From the NCBI GenBank assembly GCA_007570785.1, contig ML662442.1, forward strand, positions 30,577,681-30,641,680: a stretch of 64,000 nucleotides of DNA, in the 5' to 3' direction. The translations under genes were made by a program, and so were the position numbers. Source of the stretch: Antilocapra americana. Lineage: Eukaryota > Chordata > Mammalia > Artiodactyla > Antilocapridae. The notes beneath the pieces are model-generated. The model searched no databases, was not told the DNA's origin, and saw only the letters and a program-made list of their open reading frames with translations. Below, piece after piece: positions 21,382-33,133 of the stretch. Numbering within the stretch: the stretch's first letter is position 1; each line of letters starts with the position of its first letter.

Positions 21382-23654
21382 GCTAGAAATTGGAATCATT
21401 TCCTCCCCAACTCCACATCCCCTTTTAGAACTTGCTTATATGTGCTTCTCAGAGAAAGGGTCTTCACAGTGCCTGCAAAATGAGCAGTGGGGCAAATTAC
21501 TGACTGTAAATAACTGAAACCGTGGTAGACCCCTAACCTCAGATGGGAAAATGGTATGGTTCTCTCTTCCAGAAGTTTATAATTGAAACTGAATAGCACC
21601 TCTAAGCTTTTAGGTTGATGACCTGAAAGAATTACAGTGGAGCCATTTCCTATCATAGCCCTGTTTAAGTATTGCATATCAGACTTCAAAGAGAATGGAG
21701 AATGAAGCAAACAGGGAGAGTTACAAGAAACCACGATGCCCAAGAATCAGAGAAAGAGAAACGAATTATCTGTCTGTTTCCGATGACTTTCCTGGCTTCA
21801 GTCCCTTATGAGGCCAAATCAACCAAACTATTTGCATCTGGGCCAAATTACTGTCTTCCTTCCTGTTACAAGCTCCTAGCGTCCAATGTGCAAGCTCCTA
21901 TCTGTAAATTAAGTCACATCCTCTTACCTCTTAATCGGGGACATCATTCCAGATATTATCCTTAATTTCTCCTGCAACATCAACTTTTTTCTCAATACTA
22001 AATCATTTCCCCAGTGACAAAGCAGTACCTGGAACACAGTAGATGCCAAACAAGCATTTGTTGAAAGGTTTCAACAAAAGGGGGAAAAGCACACTCTAGA
22101 GATCAGAGCTTCGGGGAAGTAAATTGGCAATATTGCAGTAAGAGTAGGAAGTTGGAAGCAGGCTTGGGATGGTAGAATTTCACCACTGAGAAATATTTGG
22201 GAAAGTTGCAGCAGACTAAAAGATTGAGATTTAATCATAAGATTATAGAATGCTATTTCACTTCCAGGTTTTATCACAACACCCACAGGGCTCCAGTTTG
22301 CTATCAGTGCATTGATTGCCGCTGAAAGAGCTGTGGTGCACAGACTGTCCCTGAGGGCAGAGGGCTTAGGGAAGCCTCAAGTCAGGAAGGGAGACAAGAC
22401 AAGAACAAGGGCACCAAAGAAATGTTAAGGCTCTGACACCGGTAGCAATAGCAAACACGAACACAGCCCAGCTTCTAGCCCAGTTAATGTAACTCCACCA
22501 ACTAAGGGCTCATTCATCTTAGTTCCTATTACTCAGTACAAATGTCCAACCTTCAAAAGTAGCCTAAGGAGACAGGGTGATTAAACGTAATGTAGTATCC
22601 TGAATGAGATTCTGGAATAAATAAGGGCATTAGGGACAATTAAGGAATTCTGAACAAAGCATGTACTTTAGATAACAATAATATACCAACACTGGTTCAG
22701 ATGGTGTGTGAGATGTCAATGGCAGGGAGACTGGGAAAAAATTATATGAGAACTCTGTACTATCCATGTAATTCTTCTGTAAATCTACAGCTATTTTAAA
22801 ATCATGTTTAAAAATCATTTAAAAAACTGAACATCATTGCTAAGTAATCGTCACTCAGCACCATATTGCCTGCTTCTCTGTTCGTTAAAAATATCCCTTT
22901 GGGGATCTGGAGATCATGAAGTGTCAACAGCAGTTTTCACACAAAGTAAAACATATAGAGGCAAATGTGCAAATAACAGAAAATACTTAGTGGTTTTCTT
23001 TCCTTTTCCACATCAACAAGACACACATTAAGGCTGACAGTATCACCTAGAAAAGAAAACCTACACTCCACTGCTATTTTAGAGCCTATTTAAGCTAGAC
23101 TTGCAAGGGAAAAAAAATCAAGAAAAATCATTAACATCTATGGCTGTTGGCTTTGACAGTTCTTGGCATATTCTATTCACAGAGAATGCTCTCTTTGGGG
23201 TAAGAGAGTAGATGTAATTGTGTTGGATATTTGCAGCCCAGGGCAACAGGAGTGAATGTTCATGCAGACTTGCTTGGTTTCCATGCCAGGAAATGATGTG
23301 TGTTCTCTGGCCTTCCATGGGTTCATAGACCACAGCAACACTTGAGCCTCCACTGTCCAAGTTACTTCTTTTTTGTAGCTCCAACAAACATGTAGCTAAG
23401 TATGAGGTTATAATGAAGGATGATTTTAAAAGTTTCTCCCCAAAAGTGATAGCTATAACTGATAGCTATAAAAAACATGTAACATTCTATACTATATAGT
23501 GATGTATGGGGGAGTAAATAAAGGAATTACAGAGTATGATTCCTAAAGTGTAATAGTTTCCATATTACCTAGGAAAAAAGGGCACAGAACCAAAATCTGA
23601 AAACAATGTAAAATCATATTCACATATTATAAAAGAGTAGCTCTAACGATCACC
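21382..23654. other. Unique non-coding DNA
   Basis: About 2.3 kb without a recognised repeat. Open frames at 21396-21743 (-), 21672-21965 (+) and 23118-23387 (-) lack motifs, splice context or a recognisable protein. Confidence 0.5.
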
Positions 23655-23665
23655 ACCCAGGTATT

Positions 23666-23861
23666 CAGTTCAGTTCAGTCACCCAGTCATGTCTGACTCT
23701 GCGACCCCATGAACTGCAGCACGCCAGGCTTCCCTGTCCATCATCAACTCCCCAACTTGCTCAAACTCAAGTCCATCGAGTCAGTGATGCCTCCAGCCAT
23801 CTCATCCTGTCGTCCCCTTCTCCTGCCTTCAGTCTTTACCAGCATCAGGGTCTTTTCCAAT
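23666..23861 (-). mobile_element. BovB 3'-end insertion, 196 bp
   Basis: 'cagttcagttcagtcaccca' (complement of the BovB tail) to 'catcagggtcttttccaat'. It is flanked by an exact 11-bp duplication, acccaggtatt, at 23655-23665 and 23862-23872. Confidence 0.96.
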
Positions 23862-23964
23862 ACCCAGGTATTAGAGAAATGCATTTTCTGACTTTCTGAT
23901 GTACAAACTCTCTCCTGTCATTCTCTCCCTCCAACATTTCTCCCTTCTAATTGGTAACAAGCAG

Positions 23965-24184
23965 TGCGTGTGTGCGTGCTGAGTTGCTTCAGTTGTGTCC
24001 AACTCTGTGATCCCATGGACTGTAGCCCACCAGGCTTCCTCTGTCCATGGGATTCTCCAGGCAGGAATACTGGAGTGGGTTGCCATGCCCTCCAGGGGAC
24101 CTTCCCTACCCAGGGATCGAACCTACATCTCTTTTGTCTCCTGCATTGGCAGGTTCTTCATCACTAGTGCCACCTGGGAAGCTG
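23965..24184 (-). mobile_element. Bov-tA SINE
   Basis: Complement of the SINE from 'gttgcttcagttgtgtccaa' to 'gtgccacctgggaagc', with the B box visible at 'gggatcgaacct'. The flanks ggtaacaagcag (23953-23964) and ggtagcgagcag (24185-24196) agree at 10 of 12 bases. Confidence 0.92.
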
Positions 24185-24196
24185 GGTAGCGAGCAG

Positions 24197-24532
24197 AACT
24201 GACCTAATAGCATTCCCATAAATATTTTTTTAAATTGATGAAGGTCAGATATGTCCAAAATACCATTTCCTTGTAATTCATTTTGGAAACTTGGAGCCAG
24301 TTAATTCTCTTCATGTCGCACATCCAAAATGCAAGCCTTAGGATCCTCCATCCTTTTCCCTACCCTCATTTCCACCTATCTGTCCCCATTCCTGTCTCCT
24401 CACCTCTGAATTTCACCTTTACCTGTTCCTTTGTGCCCCTTGAAATCCCAAATCCTCCGTAAATAAACTCTTCTCCTTCCAGAATATTTCCCACACTCTC
24501 TTTACAGTGAAGTCTTCTCTATTGGCTCGTTA
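24197..24532. other. Unique C/T-rich DNA
   Basis: Nothing recognised. The pyrimidine-rich stretch at 24320-24500 has no long open frame. Confidence 0.4.
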
Positions 24533-24735
24533 GCACTTTCTCAGGAGATGCAGGTTTGATCCCTAAGTCGGGAAGATCCTCTAGAGAAGGGAATGGCAAC
24601 CTACTCCAGCATTCTTGCCTGGAATTTCCCATGGACAGAGGAGCCTGGTGGGGTCAGTTCATGGGGTCACAGAAAGTCATGAGGTCACAGAGTCATGGGG
24701 TCACAGAGAGTCGGACACGGCTGAGTGAGCACTCA
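24533..24735 (+). mobile_element. Bov-tA SINE with an internal 3-copy expansion
   Basis: The head is truncated, and the copy starts around 'caggagatgcaggtttgatcc'. In the tail, a 16-18-bp unit (catggggtcacagagagt and variants) is present three times at 24660-24677, 24678-24693 and 24694-24711, where a normal copy has one. Confidence 0.9.
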
Positions 24736-26392
24736 GGGACACACTTCTATGCTCCCAAATCTACTTCCTAAATTTACTCTAGAGTTTATCACTCTGTTCT
24801 AATTTTGTTTTGCATTTGTTTTTCCATTTCTAAGATCCAGGAAAGGCCTTACTAAACATTCAGTAAATGGTTAAAGGAACATTTAGTACATGCAAATTTA
24901 TGTGGGGAAAATGTGCATGTGTATAGTTTAGAAGAAGTGTTGATTGTATTTAGATTAGAGTTAATCAAGCAAAGCTGCAGCTCTCTAGAAGTGAGCTGGA
25001 GGATTCATCTTTGAAAATACAACTCAAATCATGGAAAATGGAAAAAAAAGTGATTAAAATTTCCTTTTTTTCCCTCCAAGCCTCCTAAATCCCTAAAGAA
25101 ATTGAAGAGTATCATCAGATTGACAGCTTGTCTCTATGGACTTTCATATACTTAAACATGCGTGAGGACAGATGAGGATGAGGTAAGAGCCCCCACACAG
25201 TCAATAAGAGGCAGTTCACATGTTGGGAGGTATCTGCATTGCTGCATGGCTAGGAAGAGAAAGGGGAACCAAAATATTAGTGGATGTCAGAGTTTCCTTG
25301 ATTTCATTAACAAATCAACAAATATAAAAGCAAAATGTCATATTCTTTTCCTCATCAGAATTTACATTTTGAACAGTGGATGTCCAGTGATAACTCAAAT
25401 AACTTAATTCATGTTAGTGGATGTTTACATCTCATAGACTTTTCTGTATAAATGTTATATAATGATTTTTTTAAGCAAAATGAATTTCCATGGTTTAATA
25501 TTATGGAATGAGAAAAACTCATTTATAAAAGACCCCAAATTAAATGTATCATTAATAATTATATACGCAGTAAAGATCAGAGGAATTCTACATTAATAAT
25601 AGAACTCCCAACAATTTCATTTCAGCACTACTTTTATTCAAATAGCATTGCTGTAGGAAATAACAGTCCAGTAATCACATTTACAAATAGGTTATGAGAA
25701 GAATTCTGTGTTTCTTGGAACTCCTCTCTAATGCAGAGATGCTTTAAAAGATACTTGTTATAATCAGTACATGAACTCAATAATTTATACCAGTCTCTCT
25801 CATCCATATAGCTTTCTGAGCCACTTGAGAAATAATGCAAATGAGTAAGATGCACTAGGATTAAAATATCACTTTTATTAGTCTTTAAGTTGATATGAAA
25901 GAATGTGGCTTAAATGTGGAACAACAATATGTTTCCAATATGTACCACCTGGTCTCAACAGGGTTGAAATTCACAGACCTTCCCAGAGGACAGTATGGAG
26001 GAGCAGACAAGAGTATGTCTGTATATATATATACTTCGGTGGGCAGGAGCTCCCAAAAAGAAAGGAAGTGGAAGGAATGGGGCTATATGTGTATCTGTGT
26101 TTGGATCCTCCTCCCAAACTCCCTAATCAGGGAAGACTGAATGGGGAAGGGTAGAGAAAAAGAGTGATGATAAACAAAAGTGACATCCAGAGACCAGAAT
26201 ACAAACTGAAAGATGCTGGAGTTATGCAAATCGACATCCCCCAACAAGGATGGAAACATCAGGAGTTGGGAGGCAGTGTTCCTCCGCTCACCAAAGCTAC
26301 TCAGTCGTTTGCTAGTCTCTGACTTATACTTTGTCACTATTTTCAAGATCTCCTTCTCCACACTCTGTTGTCATAGGTATGATCTTTTTTGC
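24736..26392. other. Unique non-coding DNA
   Basis: No repeat recognised. A short TA run is at about 26021-26032. Two overlapping frames at 25895-26154 are chance-like. Confidence 0.45.
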
Positions 26393-26520
26393 CAACTGGA
26401 CTAAAAGCTTCATGAGGGAAAGGAATAACATATCTATACTTTTAACTGGATTCTCAGCGTCTAATACAGAGCCTGGCATAGAGTAAGATGCTCAAGTATT
26501 ATTTAGTGACTGAATGAATA
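26393..26520 (+). repeat. L2 3'-end fossil
   Basis: 'actggactaaaagcttcatgagg', 'cagagcctggcatagagtaa' and 'gatgctcaagtatt' then 'gactgaatgaata' follow the L2 3' end ('gtaagctccttgagggcagg', 'cagtgcctggcacatagtag', 'gaatgaatga'). Confidence 0.7.
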
Positions 26521-26667
26521 CCAGGCATAGCTCAACAAAATCTCAAAAGTAGTGCATAAGAGCCACCACTATGGCAACAGAAAAACAGATTGCTCCCTTT
26601 GTGTGTGAGCTAGTTAAACCTGGCTCCTGATGGATCTAATTACTCTCTCCTGTGTCCCCCTCACACA

Positions 26668-26669
<2 letters not shown>

Positions 26670-26727
<58 letters not shown>
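26670..26727. repeat. (CA)29 microsatellite
   Basis: 58 bases of uninterrupted CA, preceded by 'cacacact'. This is the longest simple repeat in the window and is likely polymorphic. Confidence 0.97.
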
Positions 26728-26731
<4 letters not shown>

Positions 26732-27084
26732 GAAATATTTAAGATGGAAGAACAGAATCCCCTACTGAACACAGCCGTCTCGTGACTGGGTAGTCAGGAG
26801 GACTTTTAGGCTAAGGGCCAGCAGAATACATGCTGAAGAATGGTGGGCTCTGCCTGAGGTGATGTGTATGGGCCTGTTGAAGATACGAGAAAAATTAAGC
26901 AAATGAAGAGAAAAAAATTTAACCAGGCCACAGCTTTTTCCATTTTTTTCCTTTTATGTAAATACATGACTTTTCGAATCATAACACTTTGGGAGCACGG
27001 CAGGGAGCAGCTGTAAGTATTTAACATTAAAATCTATTTGTGCCATCCAGTGAGGCGGGACAACAGAGTTTTTAATGATTGATT
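26728..27084. other. Unique non-coding DNA
   Basis: Nothing recognised. Confidence 0.4.
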
Positions 27085-27295
27085 TTGCAGTCACACAGAT
27101 CTCAGCTCTGACCTCTTAGCAAGTTACATGATCTTAGTTAAGTCACTTCATCTCTTAACGTCCAGTTTCTCATCTGGAAAAACAAAGACTACCTCATAGA
27201 GTGGCTGTTAAGAGTTCAACTGACAAAGTAAATGTGATGCATTTAAGAAAGTGCCCGAAACACAGCGAATAACTGGTAGCCATTGCTATTTTAAC
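27085..27295 (+). repeat. MIR SINE
   Basis: 'ctcagctctgacctcttagc', 'aagttacatgatcttag', 'ttaagtcacttcatctctta', 'cagtttctcatctggaaaa', 'ctacctcatagagtggctgt' and 'agtgcccgaaacacagcgaa' appear in the MIR order. About 200 bp, ancient, with a tRNA-derived head that is barely visible. Confidence 0.8.
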
Positions 27296-28914
27296 TCTCC
27301 AAAAGATTTGCATACTGTAAATCACTGAGTAACTGTAAGAGATTATTATTGTTACTATTATTGTAGGAAATTTCACTGCTGTTTCACAAGAAGGCAACAG
27401 TAAAATAGAGGCTGTTTTGTTCCATATCTCTATTACACAGAAGCCAACAGCTGTGTATTAATGGCTGCCTCCTTCCCCGCTGGGATGTGCAGTGTATTAT
27501 AATAGAGAAGGTTACATCCTCATTAAGCATATAAGGTGTGTTGTGGAGCAGAAAGGCATGCGTCAAATATGCTCAGCTGTCCTCTATCATGTGCCATCTT
27601 GTCACGTTTAAGTCAAGAAATCCATATATATTCATAACAATTTAGATGTTGTGATTTTTAAATAACTTTTTAAAAACATTTCTTTTAAAACTGGTTTTCA
27701 TTTGATATCTCTGAGGTTAAATGCAGGACATTGTCATTGCCATGTACTTCAATATATAACCTGTAATTAAGATTTCAAGTGACTATTGTTCTGAAGAACA
27801 TTACCTCTGCTTTGCATAATGCACAATGTATTCATTGTTGTGGCTTCCTTTGCATAAATCAATCTTATTAATAACTAATTCATCTTCTTGCTTTCAAGAG
27901 TCTTGAATCAAATTAAATCTCTGAAGGAGGAAGTGTCAGGACTCAGGCAGCTAGGGAGATCTGCATAATTCTAGTTCCGTCTTTCAATAAAAATTCGTAC
28001 TACAGATGGTCATGTGATTAATTAGCAAATTTTAACTCTGCTGCCTCTTTGTTTCTCTAGAAAACAAGAACAAAGATTTGTATCTCCATGTGATGTGCAG
28101 AGAACTGGAGTAAAAGGATTAAAGGAGAAGAATGGATATCAAAGCTGTGACAATGAATCACGCTGGATTCCCCCAGTGATATTCTAGAGGGAATCTCAGT
28201 TTGAAAAGAAGAAAAGTGAATATTTTATCATTATGGAAACTTGAAGCAATGAACATTTTACTCTGTTAGCATAAAGCTGAGGTGTCACCATGCTATTCAA
28301 AGTGGTAGACTTCCACTGAGGAATAAGCTTGATGCTGGCCACTCCCACCCTAGTTGGTGACACAGAATGGACCTGCAGGACCCAAGTGTAGAAGAATTCT
28401 CCCAGCTGATCTTGTTTAGACCCAGTGAGTATGGTGAGAAACCACAAAAATATCCCTCAGAAAACAAGGTGAAAATTGCTGATAAGGAGAGAGGGTCACC
28501 CTCTTTATAAAGCTCCTTGGGAAGCCGATGATGACATCCCCAATCAAGCAAGATATGAATTTCTTAACAAGTCACCCTTTCTTATTCCTCACAAAATATC
28601 AGATCTTCTGATCTCAACAACAAGGTTGCTTCTTCCCAGCCTTGGTTGCTGCTGTCTACTGTAGACGTCAAATTTCCCTCCACCTAGAAAGTAACTTGCA
28701 TTGTGTCAATATTCCTCAATCTCCTCTGTAGTGTTTACTAATAAAACAGCTCTGGATACAGAAATATTTCCATTTGCAAAAAGTACAAGCTAACTAAAAA
28801 TCAGAAGGAAAAAATTCCATATTAACACTTAGTACCTTCCTCTACTCCTATCTTCCACATTTATAGTGGACCAATAATGGAGTTTAAGGGTAGATTTTCT
28901 TTGAAATCTTAGAA
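27296..28914. other. Unique DNA, possible conserved non-coding core
   Basis: No repeat recognised over 1.6 kb. 27590-28040 is AT-rich with clustered homeodomain-, POU- and SOX-like words. Open frames at 28196-28447 and 28297-28551 overlap each other on the same strand and have no recognisable family. Confidence 0.4.
27811..28032. promoter_or_regulatory. Candidate SOX/POU/homeodomain site cluster
   Basis: tttgcataat at 27811-27820, acaatg at 27823-27828, cattgtt at 27833-27839, tttgcataaat at 27849-27859 and attaattagcaaat at about 28016-28029. These words resemble octamer-type POU, SOX and homeodomain sites. AT-rich DNA produces such words by chance, so this is only a pointer to a possible enhancer. 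Confidence 0.18.
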
Positions 28915-28985
28915 ATTTACCTAACAAGCATTTATTAAGCTCCAATTGTGCCAGACTTGAACACTAGGAAGGCAAAGTCAAATTC
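28915..28985 (-). repeat. Possible L2 3'-end fragment
   Basis: 'taacaagcatttattaagct' then 'ccaattgtgccaga' resembles the complement of the L2 end ('caagcatttattaagcac', 'ctatgtgccagg'). Short. Confidence 0.4.
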
Positions 28986-29009
28986 ATTCATTTATGCATA
29001 AAAATGTTT

Positions 29010-30412
29010 TGAGTGTGGGACTTCCACTTTGGGCCATGGTGGAGTAAGTGGTATTGGAATTATTCTGTTACCAAGAACAACTCTAAATCAGGACAAATAA
29101 TAAGTGGCCAAACTCTTTTAAGGAATTGAACAATAGCAGTGGTTTGATGCTTGAAAGACAGGAAACACAAAGTGAGCTGCACATTCACTATAGTTTTCTT
29201 CCTTGGGGCAGTTTCCTGACCACCCAGAAATGTGGACCCTGTGAGGAGAATAAAGATCTCGGTGATCCAAGGAGGCAGAATACTTTGAGGCTGCTGAGGC
29301 AGCTGGAATGCACATGTCATGGTACAGCTAGGAGAAAGCAGTACAGAGGGGTCCCCAGATATTTCTATGCTGAGTACCCTGCAGTACTTGTCTGAGTGCT
29401 GGACAGACATAAGCATCATAAGACTCCAAGGGTGTAGCAGAGAATATGCACTGGGTGTCAGAGGGCTGAATGGAAATGCTTCCAGGCTGTTCTTGGAGGA
29501 ATTGGAATCCAGCCGTGCCAGAGCTGAGAGACCTTGCTGAGCACTGGGCTTTCAAGTACCACCCAGAAAGGCTTACAAGTAAGTAGCACTCCCAAGAATA
29601 AAAGTCATGACCCAGGACAGGACAAAAGCAAAAATATATCAAAAGGATTCACTAGCAAGTTGACCTGCTTGCCAGAACAAAATTTAATATAAGTTTGACT
29701 CCTCACAATTTATTACCTAAGATGTCCTGCAGATAATACAAATTCCTAGTGATGAGGGAGGAAACTGACCCACAATTGCACAAAAAACACACGATAGCTA
29801 CAAACTCCAAAATGATCCAGATGTTGGATTTAGCAGATAAAGGGTCTTAAAAGCTACTGTAAATTTTTTCAAGAGAATATGGACAATGATAGAATAAATG
29901 GATGGAGAGTCTCAGCAGAGAAATGGAAAATATATTTTAAAAAGAACTAAATGGAAAAAGATTTAGAAAATAATTAAAATATAAAAAAGAACTAAATCCT
30001 GAAAACAGATGAGTGAAAATTATTCAAATTGAAGAATCGAAATAAAAAATATTGGGAAAAAATGAACAGAGTCTTAGTAACCTATGGTATAGTATTATTT
30101 CCTTTGATGATTAAAGTCCAGGAGGAAGAGAAAAAGAATAAGGCAGAAAAAAGTATTTTAAGACATAATGGAAAACGTGTATCCAAATTGGATGACAAAA
30201 TTAATTCATCGGTAACCACCAAGCAGGATCACTGAGCCCTGTAAGTTCCGAACTACTGAAAATCAAAGATTAAAATAAAATCTTAAAAAGTATCCAGAAG
30301 AAAAAAAGAAACATTACGTATAGGGAAATTATTATACCAACTAACCTCTCATTAGAAAAGATTCAGAGGCCAGAAGAAAGTGGAACAAGATCTTTAAAGT
30401 GACAAGAAGTGT
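29010..30412 (+). repeat. HAL1-like / old L1 5' and ORF1 remnant
   Basis: A UTR-like part ('ttccactttgggccatggtg') is followed by A-rich sequence with typical old L1/HAL1 signposts: 'gatgttggatttagcagataa', 'gaaaatcaaagattaaaat' then 'aaaatcttaaaaag', and 'cagaggccagaagaaagtgg' with 'aacaagatctttaaagtg'. The Lys-rich open frame at 30029-30235 falls in the ORF1 part. Frames are broken and no function remains. HAL1 against an L1M subfamily cannot be settled by eye. Confidence 0.55.
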
Positions 30413-31050
30413 GTTAGTTTGCTGGAGTTGTCATAACAAGTATCATAGACTGGATGGCTTAAGTAATAGAAATTTATTGTCTCACAGTTCTGAAGCTAGA
30501 AGTTCAAAATCAAGTGTTGGTTGGTTCCTTGACAGGGTTGATTGTCTCTGAGGACTATGAAGGGAGGTCTAGACCAGGTCTCTATTTCTGGCTTCCAGAT
30601 GACTGACTTCTCCCGGTGCTTCTTCACATCGTCTTCCCTCTGTGCTTGTCTCTGCATCTATATTTCCTCTTAGGGATACCATACCATATTGGAGTGTGTG
30701 TTTTAGTCACTCGGTCATGTCTGAACCTTTGCAACCTTGTGGACTGTAGCCTGCCAAACTCCTCTGTCCATGGGATTCTCCTGGCAAGAACACTGGAGAG
30801 GGTTGCCATTTCCTTCTCCAGGGGATCTTCCTGACCCAGGAGTTGAAGCTGAGTCTTCTGCATTGCAGGCAGATTCTTTACCATCTGAGCCACCAGGGAG
30901 GCCCATCATATTGGATTAGACTCCCTTAATGACAGAATTTGACTTGATTACATCAAATAAGGTTAAGTACTGAGAGTGAGAACTTCAACAAATGAATTTG
31001 GAGCAGATAGAGGGATGGAGAGACACACAAATCAACCCATAGCAAAAGAA
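30413..31050 (-). mobile_element. MaLR (MLT1-type) solo LTR, split by a SINE
   Basis: It reads as the complement of an MLT1-type LTR: 'gttagtttgctggagttgtc', 'ggatggcttaagtaatagaa', 'tctcacagttctgaagctag', 'cttccctctgtgcttgtctc', then after the SINE 'tattggattagactccctta' and 'cccatagca'. No internal retroviral genes are present. MaLRs are ancient, non-autonomous ERVL-related elements. Confidence 0.68.
30694..30906 (-). mobile_element. Bov-tA SINE inside the MLT1 LTR
   Basis: Complement of the SINE from 'ttttagtcactcggtcatgt' to 'gagccaccagggaggccc'. It is flanked by an exact 9-bp duplication, catattgga, at 30685-30693 and 30907-30915. It is therefore younger than the LTR. Confidence 0.94.
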
Positions 31051-31074
31051 AGCTTAAAAGGTTTTGCACACTAT

Positions 31075-32734
31075 CAGTTCAGTTCAGTTCAGTTGCTCAG
31101 TTGTGTCCGACTCTTTGCAACCCCATGAGCTGCAACACGCCAGGCCTCCCTGTCCATCACCAACTCCCAGAGTCTACCCAAACCCACGTCCATCGAGTCG
31201 GTGATGCCATCCAGCCATCTCATCCTCTGTCATCCCCTTCTCCTGCCCCCAATCCTTCCCAGTATTAGGGTCTTTTCCAATGAGTCAACTCTTCGCATGA
31301 GGTGGCCAAAGCATTGGAGTTTCAGTTTCAGCATCAGTCTTTCCAACACCCAGGACTGATCTCCTTTGGGATGGACTGGTTGGATGTCCTTGCAGTCCAA
31401 GGGACTCTCAAGAGTCTTCTCCAACACCACAATTCAAAAGCATCAATTCTTCGGCACTCAGCCTTTTTCACTGTCCAACTCTCACATCCACACATGACTA
31501 CTGGAAAAACCATAGCCTTGACTAGATGGACCTTTGTTGACAAAGTAATGTCTCTGCTTTTTAATATGCTATCTAGGTTAGCCATAACTTTCCTTCCAAG
31601 GAGTAAGCAACTTTTAATTTCATGGCTGCAGTCCCATCTACAGTGATTTTGGAGCCCAAAAAATACAGTCTGACACTGTGTCCAGTGTTTCCCCATCTAT
31701 TTGCCATGAAGTGATGGGACGAGATGCCATGATCTTAGTTTTCTGAATGTTGAGCTTTAAGCCAACTTTTGCACTCTCTTTTTTCACTTTCATCAAGAGG
31801 CTCTTTAGTTCTTCTTCACTTTCTGCCATAAGGGTGGTGTCATCTGCATATCTGAGGTTATTGATATTTCTCCCAGCAATCTTGGTCCAAGCTTGTGCTT
31901 CTTCCAGCCCAGCATGTCTCATGATGTACTCTGCATATAAGTTAAATAGCAGGGTGACAATATACAGCCTTGATGTACTCCTTTTCCTATTTGGAACCAG
32001 TCTGTTGTTCCATGTCCAATTCTAACTGTTGCTTCCTGACCTGCACACAGATTTCTCAAAAGACAGGTCAGATGGTCTGGTATGCCCATCTCTTTCAGAA
32101 TTTTCCACAGTTTATTGTAATCACACAGTCAAAGGCTTTGGCATAGTCAATAAAGCAAAAGCATATGTTTTTCTCGAATGCTCTTGCTTTTTCGATAATC
32201 CAGCAGATATTGGCAATTTGATCTCTGGTTCCTCTGCCTTTTCTAAAACCAGCTTGAACACCTGGAAATTCATGGTTCATGTATTGCTGAAGCCTGGCCT
32301 GGAGAATTTTGAGCATTACTTTACTAGCATGTGAGATGAGTGCAATTGTGCGGTAGTTTGAGTACTCTTTGACATTGTCTTTCTTTGGGATTGGAATGAA
32401 AACTGACCTTTTCCAGTCCTGTGGCCATTCCTGAGTCTTCCAAATTTGCTGGCATATTGAGTGCAGCACTTTCACAGCATCATCTTTTAGGATTTGAAAT
32501 AGCTCAACCGGAATTCCATCACCTCCAGTAGCTTTGTTTGTAGTGATGCTTCCTAAGGCCCACTTGACTTCGCATTCCAGGATGTCTGGCTCTAGGTAAG
32601 TGATCACACCATCGTGATTATCTGAGTTGTGAAGATCTTTTTTGTACAGTTCTTCTGTGTATCTTGTCACCTCTTCTTAATATCTTCTGCTTCTGTTAGG
32701 TCCATACCATTTCTGTCCTTTATTGAGCCCATGT
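31075..32734 (-). mobile_element. BovB LINE, 5'-truncated (1.66 kb)
   Basis: It starts with the tandem 'cagttcagttcagttcag' tail complement and extends to 'cctttattgagcccatg' in the linker before RT. The flanks ttgcacactat (31064-31074) and ttgaaaactat (32735-32745) agree at 9 of 11 bases, a likely target duplication. There is no inversion. It sits directly beside the MLT1 LTR, and a younger L1 inserted at its 5' boundary. Confidence 0.93.
31230..32670 (-). pseudogene. BovB reverse-transcriptase fragment
   Basis: Open pieces: 32670-32095 (191 aa, RT palm with FIDYAKAFD), 31922-31638 (YADD complement at 31839-31850), 31696-31334 and 31430-31230 (C-terminal part). It shares with the copy at 6-8 kb the one-base deletion after motif A ('tgtgtgattacaat' near 32115). 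Endonuclease is absent. Confidence 0.92.
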
Positions 32735-32751
32735 TTGAAAACTATAATTCT

Positions 32752-33133
32752 TTTTTTTTCAAACCTTAAATTTTTTATTTTGTATTGGGGTATGGCCGAT
32801 TAAAAATGCTGTGGTAGTTTCATCACCACAATATTGTAAAGCATTTATCCTTCATTAAAATTAATTAATTAAAAAAATTATGTTGTGGTTGCTTCAGGTG
32901 AACAGAAAAGGGACTCAGCCACACATATACATGTATCCATTCTCCCCCAAAACCCCCTCCTATCCAGGCTGGCATGAAACATTAGGTGCAGTTCCATGTA
33001 CTATACAATAGGTCCCTGTTGGTTATCCACTTTGAATATAGAAGTGTGTACATGACCTTCCCAGACTCCCTATCTATCCCTTCTGCCTCTCAACCATAAG
33101 TTCATTTTCTAAATCAGTGAGTCTGTTTCTGTC
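32752..33133 (-). mobile_element. L1 3' UTR, antisense, with exact TSD
   Basis: It begins with a T-run (complement of poly(A)) and 'ttttgtattggggtatggcc', then 'gaacagaaaagggactcagc', 'catgtatccattctccccc' and 'caataggtccctgttggtta', as in ruminant-lineage L1 3' ends. An exact 13-bp duplication, aaactataattct, lies at 32739-32751 and 33134-33146. It inserted where the BovB 5' target duplication ends. Confidence 0.9.
32823..32883 (+). mobile_element. Tiny L1 3'-tail insertion inside the antisense L1
   Basis: 'caccacaatattgtaaagc' to 'ttaattaattaaaaaaatta' is the last roughly 60 bases of the younger ruminant L1 3' end (same words at about 60401-60440 and 62660-62700). It interrupts the antisense L1 and is flanked by tgtggtagtttca (32810-32822) and tgtggttgcttca (32884-32896), 11 of 13 identical. 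Confidence 0.82.
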
